In this document: piece after piece, positions 36,351-45,334 of the stretch
Layout: every line of letters begins with the position of its first letter
How positions within the stretch are numbered: position 1 is the stretch's first letter
Made by a program: the position numbers and the translations under genes
Source: Candidatus Eisenbacteria bacterium
Lineage (GTDB): Bacteria > Eisenbacteria > RBG-16-71-46 > JAFGJU01
Reading direction: 5' to 3'
Assembly (NCBI GenBank): GCA_026388185.1
Contig: JAPLKG010000017.1
Location: forward strand, 1-64,000
DNA length: 64,000 bases
Notes under the pieces: model-generated
Database searches by the model: none
What the model was told of the DNA's origin: nothing
What the model saw: only the letters and a program-made list of their open reading frames with translations

Positions 36351-37202
36351 CTACTTGTAATCGTAGAATCCCTTGCCTGCCTTTCTCCCGAGGTAGCCCG
36401 CGGCGACCATCTTACGGAGCAGAGGACAAGGTCTGTACTTGGAATCGGAGAATCCCGTGAAGAGGACCTCCATGATGTTGAGACAAATATCCAGGCCGAT
36501 GAGATCGGCCAACTGAAGCGGCCCCATGGGATGGTTCATGCCGAGCTTCATGACCGTGTCTATGGCCTCCTTTGTCGCGACTCCCTCCATGAGGGCGTAG
36601 ACGGCCTCGTTGATCATCGGCATCAGAACACGGTTCGAGATGAATCCCGGAAAATCGTTCACTTCAACCGGGGTCTTGCCTATCTTCGTGCCGAGCTCGA
36701 AGATGGTCTTGAACGTTTCGTCACTCGTGGCTATGCCCCTTATTATCTCGACGAGCTGCATCATGGGCACGGGGTTCATGAAGTGCATGCCTATGAACCT
36801 GTCCGCCCTCTTGGTGACCGCGGCTATCTGCGTGATTGAGATGGATGAAGTGTTGCTCGCAAGGATTGTCTCGGCCGGACACATCGAGTCGAGCTTCTTG
36901 AAAAGGCCCGTCTTGGTGTCCGCATCCTCGACTATGGCCTCCACTATCAACTGCGACTTGCAGGCGTCGGCGAGATCAAGGCTGCCCTTGATTCTGCTCA
37001 ACGTGGCGTCCTTCACTTCCTGAGTGATCTTCTGCTTTTCAAGCATGCGGCCGAGGTTCTTTTCTATGGTGCCTCTGGCCCTGTCGATAAACTCCTGCTT
37101 GACATCAACGATGGTGACGGGGAATCCGTTCTGAGCAAAGACGTGGGCGATCCCGTTCCCCATGGTTCCCGCCCCGATGACGCTGATAGTTTCGATCTTC
37201 AT
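36351..37202 (-). CDS. hbd: 3-hydroxybutyryl-CoA dehydrogenase
   Basis: At 283 residues it is the single-domain short form. It has the NAD-binding [17 protein letters not shown], acidic strand end TIVDVK, the catalytic His in [17 protein letters not shown] and the C-terminal [17 protein letters not shown]. It converts 3-hydroxybutyryl-CoA and acetoacetyl-CoA. Its start lies 4 bases after the thiolase stop. The crotonase that would link it to the acyl-CoA dehydrogenases is not in the window. Confidence 0.95.
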   Translation of the reverse strand: MKIETISVIGAGTMGNGIAHVFAQNGFPVTIVDVKQEFIDRARGTIEKNLGRMLEKQKITQEVKDATLSRIKGSLDLADACKSQLIVEAIVEDADTKTGLFKKLDSMCPAETILASNTSSISITQIAAVTKRADRFIGMHFMNPVPMMQLVEIIRGIATSDETFKTIFELGTKIGKTPVEVNDFPGFISNRVLMPMINEAVYALMEGVATKEAIDTVMKLGMNHPMGPLQLADLIGLDICLNIMEVLFTGFSDSKYRPCPLLRKMVAAGYLGRKAGKGFYDYK

Positions 37203-37206
37203 GACA

Positions 37207-38391
37207 TCACCTCATTTCGACGCTGAGGGCGACGGCGTTGCCGCCTCCCAGACAGAGTGTTGCTAGGCCGGCCTTGGCCTGCCTCTCCTTCATGGCATAC
37301 AGCAAAGTCGTGAGAATCCTGGCGCCGCTGGCGCCGATCGGATGGCCGAGGGCAACCGAGCCACCGCGGACGTTGACGCGACTCCAGTCCCAACCGAGTC
37401 CCTTGCCGTCTGCCAGCGCCTGCGCGCTGAAGGCTTCGTTTGCCTCGATGAGGTCGAAATAATCCATCTTCTTCCCCAGCTTCTGGAGCAGGGCCTTGAC
37501 GGCGAGGATGGGTGACTCAAAGAGATCGGCCGGCGGCGTTCCGGCCGTGGTGTAGCCGGTGATCGTTGCGAGAGGCGTCACTCCGAGCTTCGTTGCGGCG
37601 TCCGACGACATCACGACCACCGCTGCGGCGCCGTCGTTCGTCGAGGGAGCATTACCGGCGGTTATGGTCCCGTCCTTTGAGAACACCGGACGCAGCTTGG
37701 AAAGCGACTCGACGGAGCAGTCGGCTCTCGGCCCCTCGTCCGTAGTAAAGAAAATGGGGTCGCCCTTCTTCTGCGGAATCTCGAAGGCCACGATTTCCTG
37801 AGCGAACTTCCCTTCCTTCATGGCGCGCACGGCCTTCGCGTGGCTTTCCGCTGCGTAGCGGTCCTGGTCTTCCCGAGTGATGCCGAACTTCTTCGCAGTC
37901 CCTTCGGCAAGAATCCCCATGTGACAGTTCCCGTAGGGATCCCAGAGTCCATCGGAAACCATCGAGTCAAGGAGCTGCCCGTGTCCCAGTTTGTATCCGG
38001 TCCTCGCCTGGGCAAGAAGATAGGGACAATTGCTCATGCTTTCCATGCCGCCGGCCACGGCCACTTCAATGTCACCGGCCTTGATTGCCTGGGCAGCGAA
38101 AACGACGGCCTTCAAACTGGACGCACAGACTTTGTTGATCGTGACGGCGCCGACAGTGTCGGGAATGCCTGCCGCCAGGGCAGCCTGTCTTGCTGGCGCT
38201 TGGCCGACGCCGGCCTGCACCACGTTACCCATCAGCACTTCATCCACATCGGAACTCTTGATGCCGGCCCTCTTGACGGCCTCCTTGATCGCGACTGCTC
38301 CGAGTTTTGGAGCAGAAAAACCCGAGAGGCTTCCGAGAAAACGGCCGATAGCGGTGCGAGCTGCGCTAGCAATGACGACTTCTGTAGCCAT
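37207..38391 (-). CDS. atoB: Acetyl-CoA C-acetyltransferase (thiolase)
   Basis: From ATG 38391 (AAGGAG at 8 bases) the protein has 394 residues. The acyl-accepting Cys is in [12 protein letters not shown], the His in [17 protein letters not shown] and the second Cys in [15 protein letters not shown]. It cleaves or forms acetoacetyl-CoA. It is coupled to hbd and lies 25 bases after the second acyl-CoA dehydrogenase. Confidence 0.95.
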   Translation of the reverse strand: MATEVVIASAARTAIGRFLGSLSGFSAPKLGAVAIKEAVKRAGIKSSDVDEVLMGNVVQAGVGQAPARQAALAAGIPDTVGAVTINKVCASSLKAVVFAAQAIKAGDIEVAVAGGMESMSNCPYLLAQARTGYKLGHGQLLDSMVSDGLWDPYGNCHMGILAEGTAKKFGITREDQDRYAAESHAKAVRAMKEGKFAQEIVAFEIPQKKGDPIFFTTDEGPRADCSVESLSKLRPVFSKDGTITAGNAPSTNDGAAAVVVMSSDAATKLGVTPLATITGYTTAGTPPADLFESPILAVKALLQKLGKKMDYFDLIEANEAFSAQALADGKGLGWDWSRVNVRGGSVALGHPIGASGARILTTLLYAMKERQAKAGLATLCLGGGNAVALSVEMR

Positions 38392-38416
38392 GCCATTCAC
38401 TCCTTGTCTGAGGTTT

Positions 38417-39550
38417 CTATCGCAGAAGTTCCCTCGCGATGATAAGTCTTTGAATCTCCGACGTTCCCTCCCCTATCTCGGTCAGTTTTGCATCTCTGAA
38501 GTATCGTTCAACCGGATAATCCTTCATGTAACCGTAACCACCGTGTATCTGAATGGCCTTTGTCGTCGCCCGCATTGCAGTTTCCGCGGCAAAGAGTTTA
38601 CACATGGCGGACTGGGAAGTGACCTTGGCCCCCTTGTCTTTCTGCCTGGCCGCGTAGTACACGAGATGCCTGGACGCGGCAATCTCGGTGGCCATGTCTG
38701 CGAGCATCCACTGAATCGCCTGAAACTCACAGATCGGTTGTCCGAATTGTTTGCGCTCCTTCGAGTACTTGACGCTCGCGTCGAGCGCACCCTGGGCGAT
38801 ACCGAGGGCGAGCGCACCGATACTTATTCTCCCGCCGTCCAGCGCGTTCATGAAAATCGAGAAGCCCTGGCCTTCCTTGCCCAGCAGATTCTCGCGGGGA
38901 ATGCGACAGTCTCTGAACACAAGCTCACAAGTATCGGAACCCCGCAACCCAAGCTTGTTTTCTTTGGTGCCCGCCGAAAATCCCGGCGTGCCCTTCTCCA
39001 CGATGAATGCGCTTATCCCCTTCGTACCCTTGCCCTTCTCCGTCAACGCGGTGGCAACACAGATCTCCGCTACGCTGGCGCTTGTTATGAAGATCTTTGT
39101 GCCGTTGATAACGTAGCTGTCCCCGTCCCTCACGGCCGTAGTCTCGGTGCCGGCGGCATCCGAACCTGCGTTTGGCTCCGTGAGCCCAAACGCGCCTATC
39201 TTCTCGCCGCTGGCGAGGGGCACCAGGTACTTCTTCTTCTGATCCTCGGTGCCAAAAGCGTAGATGGGATAGCAGCCAAGCGAGACATGCGCGGCAAGCG
39301 TGATGCCGGTAGAACCGCAAACCCTCGATAACTCCTCAACGGCTATTGCGTAGGAAACGGTGTCAAGGCCGGCGCCACCGTACTCCGCAGGAAAGCAAAT
39401 CCCCATGAGCCCCATCTCGCCCATCTTCTTGATGGTATCCCAGGGGAACTCGCACGTCTCGTCGATCTCTTTTGCCTTGGGCTCGACAACCTCCAGAGCG
39501 AACTTTCTGACTGTCTTCCTGACCATTTCCTGTTCGGGCGTGAGCTCCAT
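38417..39550 (-). CDS. Acyl-CoA dehydrogenase (second copy)
   Basis: From ATG 39550 (GAAGGAG six bases upstream) the protein has 377 residues. It carries [29 protein letters not shown] and the catalytic Glu in [13 protein letters not shown]. It resembles the enzyme at 35131-36279 but differs in many positions, so the two probably differ in substrate (for example butyryl- versus isobutyryl- or 2-methylacyl-CoA). EtfBA at 13-15 kb is a candidate electron acceptor. Confidence 0.93.
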   Translation of the reverse strand: MELTPEQEMVRKTVRKFALEVVEPKAKEIDETCEFPWDTIKKMGEMGLMGICFPAEYGGAGLDTVSYAIAVEELSRVCGSTGITLAAHVSLGCYPIYAFGTEDQKKKYLVPLASGEKIGAFGLTEPNAGSDAAGTETTAVRDGDSYVINGTKIFITSASVAEICVATALTEKGKGTKGISAFIVEKGTPGFSAGTKENKLGLRGSDTCELVFRDCRIPRENLLGKEGQGFSIFMNALDGGRISIGALALGIAQGALDASVKYSKERKQFGQPICEFQAIQWMLADMATEIAASRHLVYYAARQKDKGAKVTSQSAMCKLFAAETAMRATTKAIQIHGGYGYMKDYPVERYFRDAKLTEIGEGTSEIQRLIIARELLR

Positions 39551-39561
39551 CGTCTTCTCCT

Positions 39562-40275
39562 TCAACGAAATGTGACGCCAAGGCCGACCGCGACACCCAC
39601 AAAATCAAAACCTTTCTTCGGGACGGCGACACTCTGTTCTTCATCCGCGGACGCGAGTGCACCGATGCCCCCAAACGAACCCTCTATGAAAGCGGAAAAG
39701 GGCGACTTTCCGAATCCCACCTTGCTCCCGACGGACACCGAGTAGCAAACGCGAACGGCCGACTCGGACTTCCGCCGGCTCGTGCTCTTGCCCTCGTATT
39801 CCACCGAGGTGAGAGTAGGTCCCACGCCCAGACCAAGGTATGGAGAAAGGGTGTTCTCCCGTCCTGCGGGAAAGATTCTCGCAAACAGTTTGACGCCCGC
39901 GTTCGACAGCCTCTTCTCAACGCTCTCAAGACTGTCGCTGTAACCCGGCACCGACCCTTGGTAAGAATCGGCGTTGTCAGCGTAATCCACCGAGACGCCC
40001 ATCGCCCAAGAATCACCGCCTATGCCGAGCGCAGCCGAAGGGGACTTTGTGTCAAAAAACCAGGGAGTCTCCTCTGCCTCACTCACAAAGAGATAACCCA
40101 AGGAAGCGTCCAGGCTGAGCAACAGGCGGGCGTACGCGAAAGTGGGCGCGCACAAGAGCAAGACGAGCGCGACGAGAGACGCGGCCGCGAAGACGCCCGT
40201 GTAATGACCCTGAATTCCTCTGTAGGCGCGACTCAACTCTCGACTCCCGCTGTTCAAGAAAACACGGCCGCACAC
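39562..40275 (-). CDS. Outer-membrane beta-barrel protein
   Basis: A hydrophobic export segment ([20 protein letters not shown]) is followed by about 180 residues of alternating strands with [18 protein letters not shown] and a C-terminal [11 protein letters not shown], ending as BAM-recognised barrels do. The start is uncertain: GTG at 40275, or a TTG at 40236 with GGGAG upstream, which gives a shorter, more usual signal peptide. It resembles small OmpA/OmpW-like barrels. Its place inside an acyl-CoA operon suggests uptake of a related small acid, which is inference only. Confidence 0.75.
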   Translation of the reverse strand: MCGRVFLNSGSRELSRAYRGIQGHYTGVFAAASLVALVLLLCAPTFAYARLLLSLDASLGYLFVSEAEETPWFFDTKSPSAALGIGGDSWAMGVSVDYADNADSYQGSVPGYSDSLESVEKRLSNAGVKLFARIFPAGRENTLSPYLGLGVGPTLTSVEYEGKSTSRRKSESAVRVCYSVSVGSKVGFGKSPFSAFIEGSFGGIGALASADEEQSVAVPKKGFDFVGVAVGLGVTFR

Positions 40276-40297
40276 CGGACGTTATACGGCCTCGCCA

Positions 40298-40711
40298 TCA
40301 TACGTTTGCTCTGGACGAGCCTTCGAACCACTCTTTCAGGTAGCCCGTGATTTCCGTCGTCCGAGAACCAGGGCCAAAAATCCGCGCAACTCCGATCTTC
40401 TGCAACTTGTCGACGTCGCCCTGCGGAACAATGCCGCCACCCACGATAAGTACGTCGTCCACGCCCTTCGCCCTGAGAAGCTCAAGCACTCTCGGGAAGA
40501 GGGTCATGTGAGCCCCCGAAAGGATGCTCAATCCTATGACGTCCACGTCCTCCTGTATGGCGGCCGCCACAATCATCTCCGGCGTTTGGTGCAGGCCCGT
40601 GTAGATCACTTCCATGCCTGCATCGCGCAAGGCGCTTGCGACAACCTTCGCTCCCCTGTCGTGACCGTCCAAGCCGGGCTTGGCAACAAGCACCCTCACT
40701 TTTCTCTGCAT
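40298..40711 (-). CDS. B12-binding small subunit of an acyl-CoA mutase
   Basis: The 137-residue cobalamin-binding domain carries the base-off motif: DGHDRG at 15-20 with the cobalt-ligating His17, SILSG in the middle and VGGGIVP near the end. It has GGAGGAACAGT before the ATG. It would complete either mutase catalytic subunit in the window. Its gene follows the ICM-like one by 60 bases, which points to that partner first. Known isobutyryl-CoA mutases (IcmA/IcmB) use exactly this split layout. Confidence 0.94.
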   Translation of the reverse strand: MQRKVRVLVAKPGLDGHDRGAKVVASALRDAGMEVIYTGLHQTPEMIVAAAIQEDVDVIGLSILSGAHMTLFPRVLELLRAKGVDDVLIVGGGIVPQGDVDKLQKIGVARIFGPGSRTTEITGYLKEWFEGSSRANV

Positions 40712-40771
40712 ACTGTTCCTCCGGCTCTCGCGCCACGCGAAGCTCTTCGAATAACGCGAAGTCGCTCGAAA

Positions 40772-42433
40772 TCAGAAAATCGGGATCTCCTTGTATTCTC
40801 CAAAAACCGACTTGAGCACGTCTGTCATCTCACCGAGCGTAGCGTAGGCACGCGAGGCCTCGAGAATGGGCGGCATGAGATTGTCGGTGCCCTGCGCGGC
40901 CCTCTTCAAGGCTTCCAGGCGGCGTCTCACAAGCTCGGAATCTCTTCTCGCCCTCAACGCCTTCACCCTGGCAACTTGAACTCGCTCCACCTCCTGGTCG
41001 ATCGTGAGAAGGGGGATTTCGATTTTCTCGTTCTCGACGACGTACTCGTTCACCCCGACGATTATCCTTTTCTTGCCTTCGATCTCTTTCTGGTATCTGT
41101 AGGCGGCGTCGGAGATCTCTTTCTGGAAAAAGCCCTTCTCGATCGCCCTGACGACTCCGCCGAGACGTTCAATCTTGTCGAAGTACTCGTAGGCCCTTTT
41201 CTCAAGTCTGTTCGTCGCGGCTTCGACGTAGTAAGAACCTGCGAGAGGATCGACGGTGTCCGGGACGCCGGTCTCGAAGGCGATGACTTGCTGCGTTCTC
41301 AAGGCCACCTGCACGGCCTTTTCTGAAGGAAGCGCGAGGGTTTCGTCCATCGAATTAGTGTGGAGTGACTGGGTGCCTCCCAGCACCGCCGCGAGCGCCT
41401 CGTAGGCCGTTCTCACGATGTTGTTCTCGGGCTGCTGAGCCGTCAGGGAACAACCGGCGGTCTGCGTGTGAAATCTCAAGAGCAACGACTCTTTCTTCTT
41501 TGCACCGTATTTCTCTTTCATCTCGCGTGCCCAGATTCGGCGCGCCGCACGGTACTTGGCGATCTCCTCGAAGAAATCTATGTGAGAATTGAAGAAAAAG
41601 GAAAGCCTCGGCGCGAAGCGATCGACGTCGAGACCTGCCTTGATACCCGCTTCCACGTAGCCAAATCCGTCAGCCAGCGTGAACGCCAACTCCTGGGCGG
41701 CGGTTGAGCCCGCTTCTCTGATGTGATACCCGCTGATGCTTATCGTGTTCCATTTAGGAACGTGATCGGAACAGAAAGCCATGATGTCCGTAATGATTCG
41801 CATCGAGGGATCCGGCGGGAATATCCAGCTCTTCTGAGCGATGTATTCTTTGAGAATGTCGTTCTGGATCGTGCCCGAAATCCTGTCGGGACTCACTCCC
41901 TGCTTCTCAGCCACGCAGATGTAGAACGCAAGGAGAATGGCGGCAGGGGCATTGATCGTCATGGAAGTGCTGACCCTGTCCAGCGGAATCCCGTCAAACA
42001 GGACCTCCATGTCTTCGAGGGAATCGATTGCAACTCCGCAGCGTCCCACTTCGCCCGCCGCCTTCGGGTGATCGGAGTCGTAGCCCATTATGGTGGGCAT
42101 GTGGAAGGCGACGCTCAAGCCCGTCTGGCCCCGGTCAAGAAGGAAGTGATATCTCCGGTTCGAATCCATGGCAGTTCCGAACCCCGAGAACTGCCGCATC
42201 GTCCAGAGCCTTCCCCTGTACATGTTGTCTCTGACTCCCCTCGTAAAAGGATACTCACCGGGGAAACCGAGATCCTTCAGGTACTCCATGTCCGGTATAT
42301 CATCCGGGGAATAGAGTATCTCCACCGGCTCACCGGATATGCTCTGGAAAAGAGCGTCCCTTTGCGGAGAAGACTTCTCGTATTTCTCTTTCCACTTCGT
42401 CTTTGCTTGTCTCATCGTCTCCATGTCATCCAT
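40772..42433 (-). CDS. Acyl-CoA mutase catalytic subunit, isobutyryl-CoA mutase-like
   Basis: The 553-residue TIM-barrel subunit is clearly related to the enzyme at 31702-33363 but has Phe82 in TMRQFSGFG and Gln200 in [12 protein letters not shown]. The methylmalonyl-specific residues at these places are Tyr and Arg. The Phe/Gln pair is the established mark of isobutyryl-CoA mutase, whose substrate lacks the carboxylate. The expected reaction is isobutyryl-CoA to n-butyryl-CoA with adenosylcobalamin. It is encoded between the MeaB chaperone gene and the B12-binding subunit. Related mutases for other branched acyl-CoAs are possible. Confidence 0.88.
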   Translation of the reverse strand: MDDMETMRQAKTKWKEKYEKSSPQRDALFQSISGEPVEILYSPDDIPDMEYLKDLGFPGEYPFTRGVRDNMYRGRLWTMRQFSGFGTAMDSNRRYHFLLDRGQTGLSVAFHMPTIMGYDSDHPKAAGEVGRCGVAIDSLEDMEVLFDGIPLDRVSTSMTINAPAAILLAFYICVAEKQGVSPDRISGTIQNDILKEYIAQKSWIFPPDPSMRIITDIMAFCSDHVPKWNTISISGYHIREAGSTAAQELAFTLADGFGYVEAGIKAGLDVDRFAPRLSFFFNSHIDFFEEIAKYRAARRIWAREMKEKYGAKKKESLLLRFHTQTAGCSLTAQQPENNIVRTAYEALAAVLGGTQSLHTNSMDETLALPSEKAVQVALRTQQVIAFETGVPDTVDPLAGSYYVEAATNRLEKRAYEYFDKIERLGGVVRAIEKGFFQKEISDAAYRYQKEIEGKKRIIVGVNEYVVENEKIEIPLLTIDQEVERVQVARVKALRARRDSELVRRRLEALKRAAQGTDNLMPPILEASRAYATLGEMTDVLKSVFGEYKEIPIF

Positions 42434-42495
42434 GGCGACACCCTACCTCACGTCTCGACCGAGACACCACCAGACCGATCCTGTAACACCTCGAT

Positions 42496-43461
42496 TCACG
42501 AGTCGCCGGCCGTTTTCAGACTTCTCAGAAGACTCTCGGCCGACCGGTACGGAGTCGACGCGCCGGCAAGCACCTTCGTCGTCTCGTCGTCTATCAACTG
42601 CGAAAGCTGATTCTGTTTCCACTCTCTTTCCAGTATGCGCGCGCGCACAACACCCGTTATCTTGGACCGCACACACTCTCTGCGTCTGATTTCAATCTTG
42701 CCAGAGGAGACGAGAATCCCCAGACGTTCTTCTATTCTGCGAAAGAGTTCGTCCACGCCTTTCCCGTCCAGTGCGACGGTAGAGACGACAGGGGGCCTCC
42801 ATCCGTTGTCAGTCTGTTTGAGCTCGAGCGCAGATTCGAGTGCCCTTCTGGCGAGCTCTGCACCTTCTCTGTCGGACTTGTTCATGACAAATATGTCGCC
42901 TATCTCCATGAGACCGGCCTTCATGGCCTGGATGCCGTCGCCCGATTCCGGCACCAGTACGACGACCGTGCTGTGCGCAGCTTCCGCCACTTCGAGCTCG
43001 CTCTGCCCGACACCGACGGTCTCCACGACTATTCTGTCGGCCCCGAAAGCGTCCAGCACCTCACAGACGTCGAGCGTCTTCCACGCCACGCCGCCGCTAC
43101 TCCCACGAGAAGCCATGCTGCGTATGAAGACGTCTTCGTCCAGAAACACTCTACTCATCCGAACTCTGTCCCCGAGAAGCGCACCACCGGAGAAGGGACT
43201 CGTCGGGTCCACGGCGACAATACTCACTTTCAGTGAGGACTCCCGCATTTGAAGGGCGAGTTGCTCTACGAGAGTGCTTTTCCCCGCACCCGGGGGTCCG
43301 GTTATGCCGATACGCAGGGCTCTGCCGGTCATCGGATAGAGGGCGTCGAGAATTGCGGCCGAGTCGGGATGGTCATTCTCGACCATGGTGATTATCCGAG
43401 AAAGCGCGACTCTGTCGCCGTCACGAAAGCTGTTGAGAAGACTCTCGGTCGATCTTGCCAC
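42496..43461 (-). CDS. meaB: MeaB-type GTPase chaperone of B12-dependent mutase
   Basis: The GTG at 43461 gives 321 residues, the usual length; the frame extends further upstream into cobO without a start signal. The P-loop GPPGAGKST is at about 55-63, followed by VDPTSPFSGGALLGDRVRM, ETVGVGQSE and NKSDREGAEL (guanine specificity). MeaB gates cofactor loading and protects the mutase from inactivation. It lies between cobO and the mutase subunit, the expected order for cofactor delivery. Confidence 0.95.
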   Translation of the reverse strand: MARSTESLLNSFRDGDRVALSRIITMVENDHPDSAAILDALYPMTGRALRIGITGPPGAGKSTLVEQLALQMRESSLKVSIVAVDPTSPFSGGALLGDRVRMSRVFLDEDVFIRSMASRGSSGGVAWKTLDVCEVLDAFGADRIVVETVGVGQSELEVAEAAHSTVVVLVPESGDGIQAMKAGLMEIGDIFVMNKSDREGAELARRALESALELKQTDNGWRPPVVSTVALDGKGVDELFRRIEERLGILVSSGKIEIRRRECVRSKITGVVRARILEREWKQNQLSQLIDDETTKVLAGASTPYRSAESLLRSLKTAGDS

Positions 43462-43519
43462 TACGATTATCCCACGAGAGACGTTTCTTCCGGCAGGAAA
43501 ACCCTCGGGCGATCGAAAC

Positions 43520-44053
43520 CTAGTATTCGATGCCCTCTCTGGCTTCCACTCCCGCCACGTAATGATGTTTAACTTCAAGCATCTCGCTCACTGTGTGAGC
43601 GGCGGCTCTGAGCTTCTCGTGAGCGTATCTTCCGGTCAGAATGAGCTCGACATGTGGAGGCCTTTGCTCCAGGAGGTTAAGCACGTGGTCGAGAGGTATC
43701 AGCCCGTAGTCCACGGCGACGTTCACCTCATCCAGGATGATCATGTCGTACTCGTCGGACCCCAATGCCTCTCGCGCCTTGTCGAAACCCTTGCGAGCAA
43801 GCTCGACGTCCTCGGCGCAGGGATTCCCCTTCTCCACGAAAGAGTCTCTGCCGAATTGGATTATTTCGAATCCGGGAACATGCTTGACCGCGTCGAGCTC
43901 CCCGTATCGCCTGCCCTTCATGAACTGTATCATGAGAACCTTGAATCCGTGTCCGGCGGCTCTCAGGCCGCACCCGAGGGCGGCGGTAGTCTTGCCCTTG
44001 CCGCTGCCGGTGAAAACCTGCACGGTGCCCTTCTTGAATCTCTTCTGCTTCAT
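43520..44053 (-). CDS. cobO: ATP:cob(I)alamin adenosyltransferase, CobO/BtuR type
   Basis: From ATG 44053 the protein has 177 residues. It has P-loop GSGKGKTT (16-23), FMKGRRYGELDAVKH, LDEVNVAVDYGLI and the ending HHYVAGVEAREGIEY, typical of the family. It makes adenosylcobalamin, the cofactor of both mutases, and is the first gene of the long minus-strand operon. The TTGACT/TAGACT promoter lies 55 bases upstream. Confidence 0.95.
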   Translation of the reverse strand: MKQKRFKKGTVQVFTGSGKGKTTAALGCGLRAAGHGFKVLMIQFMKGRRYGELDAVKHVPGFEIIQFGRDSFVEKGNPCAEDVELARKGFDKAREALGSDEYDMIILDEVNVAVDYGLIPLDHVLNLLEQRPPHVELILTGRYAHEKLRAAAHTVSEMLEVKHHYVAGVEAREGIEY

Positions 44054-44107
44054 ACGTCCCGGGCCTGCGAACCTCAAGGCAGAACACGCGATACGCCAAA
44101 ACGTTTA

Positions 44108-44136
44108 AGTCTACATCCGGACGGGCGTCAAGTCAA
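44108..44136 (-). promoter_or_regulatory. Promoter of the cobO-meaB-mutase operon, with a repeated element
   Basis: On the minus strand TTGACT (44131-44136), a 17-base spacer and TAGACT (44108-44113) precede cobO. The 11-mer TTTGACTTGAC that contains the -35 occurs again 27 bases upstream (44154-44164). The repeat may be a regulator site or an alternative promoter. Confidence 0.45.
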
Positions 44137-44542
44137 ATGGTTTTCGCCTCGATGTCAAGTCAAAGGGAAAGGTAGTTTCTCGCGAGTGCCAGCGGCTGGC
44201 CGGCGTCTGACGCCACGGCCATCCTGTGTCCACAATCGACCCTGCGGAGTTGACCCCACAGATGCAGAAATTAGCAGAAAGAACACTTGACAGGACATGC
44301 GGCTTACTTAGAATATGTGATGAACTAGGCAGCGGCAGACGAGATATCACGATCTACCTTATTTGTGAGCCCGGGTACGCCCGTGCTAGCCCGCGCTGGG
44401 CGCGCCAATAGACACACTGGCCCACTAACACTTCTTGATGCTTTCTAATAAGAGGAAGGTTCCTCTCATGAAGTGCTTATCTGTCAGCCTACGTTTCCCA
44501 TGTCTCCACTCTCAACCTCATATCGGGAAGGGGATTCCTCTT
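44137..44542. other. Divergent intergenic region, cobO operon versus secreted-protein island
   Basis: No gene is seen. It holds the second TTTGACTTGAC copy, a plus-strand promoter at 44287-44314 and a small perfect inverted repeat AGAGGA-AGGT-TCCTCT at about 44451-44466. The stretch before the ATG at about 44469 resembles the one before the true start at 44543 (GGAAGG..TCCTCTCATGAA versus GAAGGGGATTCCTCTTATGAA), as if the initiation region had been duplicated. Base composition changes here towards the island. Confidence 0.5.
44287..44314 (+). promoter_or_regulatory. Strong promoter of the secreted-protein island
   Basis: Consensus TTGACA (44287-44292), 16 bases, then TAGAAT (44309-44314, five of six). 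The first coding start in this direction is at 44543, giving a leader of more than 200 bases. Confidence 0.5.
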
Positions 44543-45334
44543 ATGAAACACTCATTCCTCTGGGCGTTGGTTCTTCTTGTGTTGTGGTCTGTGCCTGGCT
44601 GCAGCTCGACCGAGAGCAAGCACAGCGCCACGATCGTGATTGCTGAAGGCAACTCGCTGGTCTACAAGAAGGCCGGGCCGAATGAGCCTACAACGTTCTA
44701 CGGGACCGGGAGCAGGATAGTTGTGGAGTTGATCGGTGACACCTGCTACGTGAACGGTCAGGCTTACCTGCCCCAGCCCGCTGTCCCACCGACGGTATAT
44801 CCCCTGGAAACCCTGAAGAGTAAGTACGGCAAGGTGCCGTTTGTCCTGGAGTATGTGCGCGGTCACTCCGGTGATGAGACGGAGGTGTGGAACGAGGCTT
44901 GTCGTGAGTGGGAGGAGCAACCGCTGTTACTGGCGCGCGAGGTGGTGCGGCGGTATGCATCCGACGTGCGGAGTCATAGCATGACTCCTGAGGCTGCAGC
45001 GGATACCGCGGTGGCGACGCTGCGTGCGAGCCCTTTTGTAGTGTCTGCGCACGAGGATGAGCGCTCTCGCCAAGGCAACTTGGTGTGCCGCATGATTTCG
45101 GTGCAGTGGGCAGGAGAAAGTGATTGGGAATTGCTCCTGCTTGATCCTCACCCCATTCTGGATTGGCCTCGTCCGAAGCCCATGAAGCTGGAGGAGTTCA
45201 AGTCTTTTGTTCACCTCTTGCGCAGCCTGGAGGGCAAGGGCCCCGTCACTATCGAGCTCAAGGGAGGCAACCTGAATTACATCAGCGGCCCCGGTACTCG
45301 GGAGAGAATAGAGGAGCAGAGGAGGGGTGAGTGA
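44543..45334 (+). CDS. Lipoprotein of unknown function
   Basis: The ATG at 44543 gives a classical lipoprotein signal (MKHSFLWALVLLVLWSVPGC, lipid Cys at 20) and has AAGGGGA upstream; the longer frame does not. The 263-residue product has a beta-rich N-terminal part and a helical middle (LLLAREVVRRYASDVR). I do not recognise the family. The TGA stop overlaps the next ATG (TGATG), so it is translationally coupled to the large secreted protein and probably acts with it. Confidence 0.75.
   Translation: MKHSFLWALVLLVLWSVPGCSSTESKHSATIVIAEGNSLVYKKAGPNEPTTFYGTGSRIVVELIGDTCYVNGQAYLPQPAVPPTVYPLETLKSKYGKVPFVLEYVRGHSGDETEVWNEACREWEEQPLLLAREVVRRYASDVRSHSMTPEAAADTAVATLRASPFVVSAHEDERSRQGNLVCRMISVQWAGESDWELLLLDPHPILDWPRPKPMKLEEFKSFVHLLRSLEGKGPVTIELKGGNLNYISGPGTRERIEEQRRGE

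Noticed and set aside
38030-39331. 433-codon plus-strand open frame
   Set aside because: It lies antisense to the thiolase and acyl-CoA dehydrogenase genes, whose families are certain. Its translation is low-complexity and has no family features.
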